The notes below the pieces were generated by a model. It saw only the letters and a program-made list of their open reading frames with translations, did no database searches and was not told the origin of the DNA. A stretch of 34,971 nucleotides of DNA from NCBI GenBank assembly GCA_934255515.1, contig CAKQON010000014.1:1-34971 (forward strand), written 5' to 3'. The DNA comes from an uncultured Sutterella sp. Lineage in GTDB: Bacteria; Pseudomonadota; Gammaproteobacteria; Burkholderiales; Burkholderiaceae_F. Positions within the stretch are counted from its first letter, which is position 1; each line of letters starts with the position of its first letter. A program made the translations under genes and the position numbers. This document shows, piece by piece, positions 33,212 through 34,971 of the stretch.

Positions 33212-34156
33212 TCAGAGGAGCCCGAAGCAGCTCATGATCAAGGGCATCGTAACCGCCGCTAGCGCAGTTGTGACGAGAAGCGAATTCGCAGTTGCCCCCT
33301 GCATCACCTTGAACTCCTGCGCCATGATGTAGACGTTGACGCCGACAGGAAGGCACGCAAGAAGGCAGGTGGCCTGCATCGCCTCGTGACCGAGATTGAA
33401 GATCCGGCAGAGGCCGTAGACGACGAGCGGCTGGAGGCCGAGCTTGAGGAACGTAATGAGGAGCGTCGTGGAAAGGTTCGCGGTGATCCGGTACTGCGTA
33501 AGGCCTACGCCTACAGCAAAGAGCGCGACCGGGGCGGCGGCATCCGCCATCATGCCGATGGTTTTCGCCATGGGCGCCGGCATGGAAAGGTTAGAGATGC
33601 TCCAGAAGAAGCCGAGAATGATGCCGATCACGATCGGATTCCGGATGGTCTGAAGCGTTCCCTTTGTGACCGTCGTGACGATCGACGGGCTCTTCGCACG
33701 CCCGAGTTCGATCGCGATCGTGACGAGCGTCCACATGAGGAAGCCGTTGAGCGAAAAGATGATCGCAATTGAGGGCATTGCTTCCTGTCCGAGGAGCGCG
33801 ACGGCGACGGGGATTCCGAGCTGCACGTTGTTCGAGAAGACCGTTGCCATGCCGAAGATCGTTCGTTCGTCGGAATTGAGGTTCAGAAACCGGTGCCCGA
33901 GGAAGCGCCCGATCGCAAAGACGAGGAAGCAGGAGCCGAAGAAGGCGAGCGCGATGTTCCAGTCCGGAGGCGGCAGATGCGTGATGTCGCTCATGAGTCG
34001 GAAGAGAAGAATCGGGAGTGCAATATTGAAGGCGTATTTCGAAAGCGCCTGACCGATCGCCGGCGTGACGAGCTTTACGGTTGCAGCGAGATAGCCGATA
34101 GCAATGAGCGCAAAAAGCGGGAGCGCCGCAAGAAAGTTGGTGAGGAAGAGTTCCAT
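33212..34156 (-). CDS. AEC-family (auxin efflux carrier-like) transporter
   Basis: The 314-aa membrane protein has about ten hydrophobic spans in the two five-helix halves of the AEC family. The start LPLFALIAIGYLAATVKLV, the FNIALPILLFRLMSD segment, the NNVQLGIPVAVALLG motif of helix 4 and the NPIVIGIILG segment are typical. Characterised bacterial members move malate or other carboxylates, and substrates cannot be read from sequence. It converges on ASST 2 and might move a product or ligand, but there is no direct support for that. The start has a poor ribosome binding site. A CTGCTGCAGCAG palindrome lies just upstream. Confidence 0.9.
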   Translation of the reverse strand: MELFLTNFLAALPLFALIAIGYLAATVKLVTPAIGQALSKYAFNIALPILLFRLMSDITHLPPPDWNIALAFFGSCFLVFAIGRFLGHRFLNLNSDERTIFGMATVFSNNVQLGIPVAVALLGQEAMPSIAIIFSLNGFLMWTLVTIAIELGRAKSPSIVTTVTKGTLQTIRNPIVIGIILGFFWSISNLSMPAPMAKTIGMMADAAAPVALFAVGVGLTQYRITANLSTTLLITFLKLGLQPLVVYGLCRIFNLGHEAMQATCLLACLPVGVNVYIMAQEFKVMQGATANSLLVTTALAAVTMPLIMSCFGLL

Positions 34157-34194
34157 CGCTGCTGCAGCAGGAATGTCTGAAGACTTCTGGAGAC

Positions 34195-34237
34195 GGACTT
34201 CGCTGATGGGCTGAAGATCCCCTCGCGGGCGAAGTCC
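34195..34237. other. Stem-loop between the AEC gene and the ATPase remnant
   Basis: GGACTTCGC (34195-34203) pairs with GCGAAGTCC (34229-34237), a 9-bp stem with a 25-nt loop. It has no T-run on either strand. It may end transcription from the remnant only weakly. Confidence 0.35.
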
Positions 34238-34251
34238 TGCAACTTTAAATA

Positions 34252-34735
34252 CTACTTCCTGGCGCGGCGACTGGAAGATCCGGGGTCCGGCATGTAGCCG
34301 GCAGCAGTTGCTCTCTTTTCAGAGCAACCATAGTCTCCCGGCTCCATGTCCTGAAGCGCTATCAGATCGTTGCTGCTGACTTTGCGCGAAGATGCTTGAT
34401 CACGCGAACGAAGTATGTCGCTGATGGATTCCTCAAGGTGCTCTTCCACGAAGCCTTGCCCCATGCTGTGATTCTCAGGGTGATGAATGGCATTTCGGAC
34501 GCAGTAGGCAAGCGTCCGGTTGGGCTCTGAAACATCTCCCTGCTTGGTCTTTTTGATCCAGATGTAAAGCCTGGGTTGTTCATTCATTTCGCCGAAAGAC
34601 TTCTTGATGCCTCCGTCCACTGCTGAGATGGACGTTTGTCCGTAAAGCTCCTGAAGCTGACTGAAAAGCTCGTTGTGGAACTCGATCGTCGGCATGTTGT
34701 AGGCGAACCAACTGATTTCACCCCTCGTTGTAATC
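34252..34735 (-). pseudogene. C-terminal remnant of an AAA ATPase, cut by an IS element
   Basis: The open frame runs from an ATG at 34779, but family-like sequence starts only at about 34735: TTRGEISWFAYNMPTIEFHN, then LYIWIKKTK and TLAYCVRNAIHHPENHS, ending in an LEESISDIL helix. The IRN-x-IHHPEN and EISWFAY motifs recur at the C-terminus of AAA_21-type ATPases, several of which belong to phage-defence modules. The Walker A and B parts that should precede are absent. In their place is the end of an IS630-like element. The first 15 or so residues of the open frame (MLLLFARRQNSPARS) are read from the element's end. The fragment is very unlikely to be functional. Confidence 0.65.
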
Positions 34736-34971
34736 GAACGTGCGGGCGAATTTTGTCTGCGGGCGAACAACAGTAGCATAACGTTTGCTAAATAAGGCTA
34801 TTAATTAACTCGTGGACCTCGTCAGGTTTCCATCGCCAACGGAAAGGTACGGGGTCTACGTTGGTTTCTTCGATCCACTTTGCAATGTGATCTTTCAGCT
34901 CCTCCTTCGAATTGACACGAAGACCGCGCAAGCTTTGGCGTGCCATCTTACTGAAGAAGGCCTCAATGAGA
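34733..34971 (-). mobile_element. IS630-like insertion sequence, one end only (continues beyond the window)
   Basis: It contains the C-terminal part of an IS630-type transposase (34788-34971) and about 50 bp of non-coding end. Near its outer edge TGCGGGCGAA occurs twice (34741-34750, 34760-34769), perhaps part of the terminal inverted repeat. A TA dinucleotide at 34731-34732 would fit the TA target of IS630 elements. The exact boundary is inferred from where ATPase similarity stops. Confidence 0.6.
34788..34971 (-). CDS. IS630-family transposase, C-terminal 60 residues (partial at window edge)
   Basis: The minus strand reads LIEAFFSKMARQSLRGLRVN, then SKEELKDHIAKWIEETNVDP, then VPFRWRWKPDEVHELINSLI and a TAG stop. 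The pattern FFSKMARxxLRGLRVxSKEEL followed by Asn-x-DPVPFRW is characteristic of the C-terminus of IS630-type DDE transposases. The start of the pattern holds the region of the third catalytic acidic residue (Glu3). The N-terminal two thirds, with the first two catalytic Asp, lie outside the window, so intactness cannot be judged. Confidence 0.8.
   Translation of the reverse strand, partial: LIEAFFSKMARQSLRGLRVNSKEELKDHIAKWIEETNVDPVPFRWRWKPDEVHELINSLI

Overview
The window looks like a chromosomal segment of a GC-rich betaproteobacterium. Three blocks have gene orders typical of Burkholderiales: bamD divergent from rluD-pgeF, fimV-truA, and accD-folC-SPOR protein-cvpA-purF. Two arylsulfate sulfotransferase (ASST) genes, many decayed AAA ATPases and the missing trp genes fit a host-associated lineage such as Sutterellaceae. 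That family assignment is inference from gene content, not from a marker gene.

Layout. 1-830: a broken IclR-type regulator, followed by an orphan 23-bp palindromic tandem repeat. 1009-5161: bamD (minus), then rluD, pgeF and rimO (plus). 5312-7102: a small STN-domain lipoprotein and a frameshifted AAA/DUF4143 ATPase behind a repeat-rich AT island. 7230-10537: fimV-truA. 10650-12470: ASST 1 (minus), occupying the place where related genomes usually carry trpF-trpB-trpA. 12926-18999: accD, folC, a SPOR-domain protein, cvpA and purF. 19174-20620: a second ATPase pseudogene with two frameshifts, behind a 15-bp palindromic tandem repeat. 20669-21539: two small Pro-rich exported proteins (minus). 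21702-30040: an operon for a very large alpha-2-macroglobulin-like protein and penicillin-binding protein 1C (minus). 30219-33108: a LysR regulator divergent from ASST 2. 33212-34156: an AEC-family transporter. 34252-34971: the C-terminal remnant of an AAA ATPase cut by an IS630-like element that runs off the window.

How the genes work together. Most intact genes are housekeeping: outer-membrane assembly, rRNA, tRNA and S12 modification, fatty-acid, folate and purine synthesis, and envelope maintenance. The accessory layer has two themes. One is periplasmic sulfate transfer: two closely similar ASSTs, one with its own divergent LysR regulator and a convergent transporter. The other is a set of decaying ATPase loci marked by short palindromic tandem repeats just ahead of the start codon. 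All frameshifts I found lie in accessory genes and none in the housekeeping genes, which argues for real decay rather than poor sequence.

Most notable observations: the shared palindromic repeat arrays at three loci, the alpha-2-macroglobulin that lacks both the thioester motif and a lipobox, the replacement of trpFBA by a sulfotransferase, and a 16-bp perfect palindrome upstream of ASST 1. I saw no tRNA, rRNA or CRISPR array.
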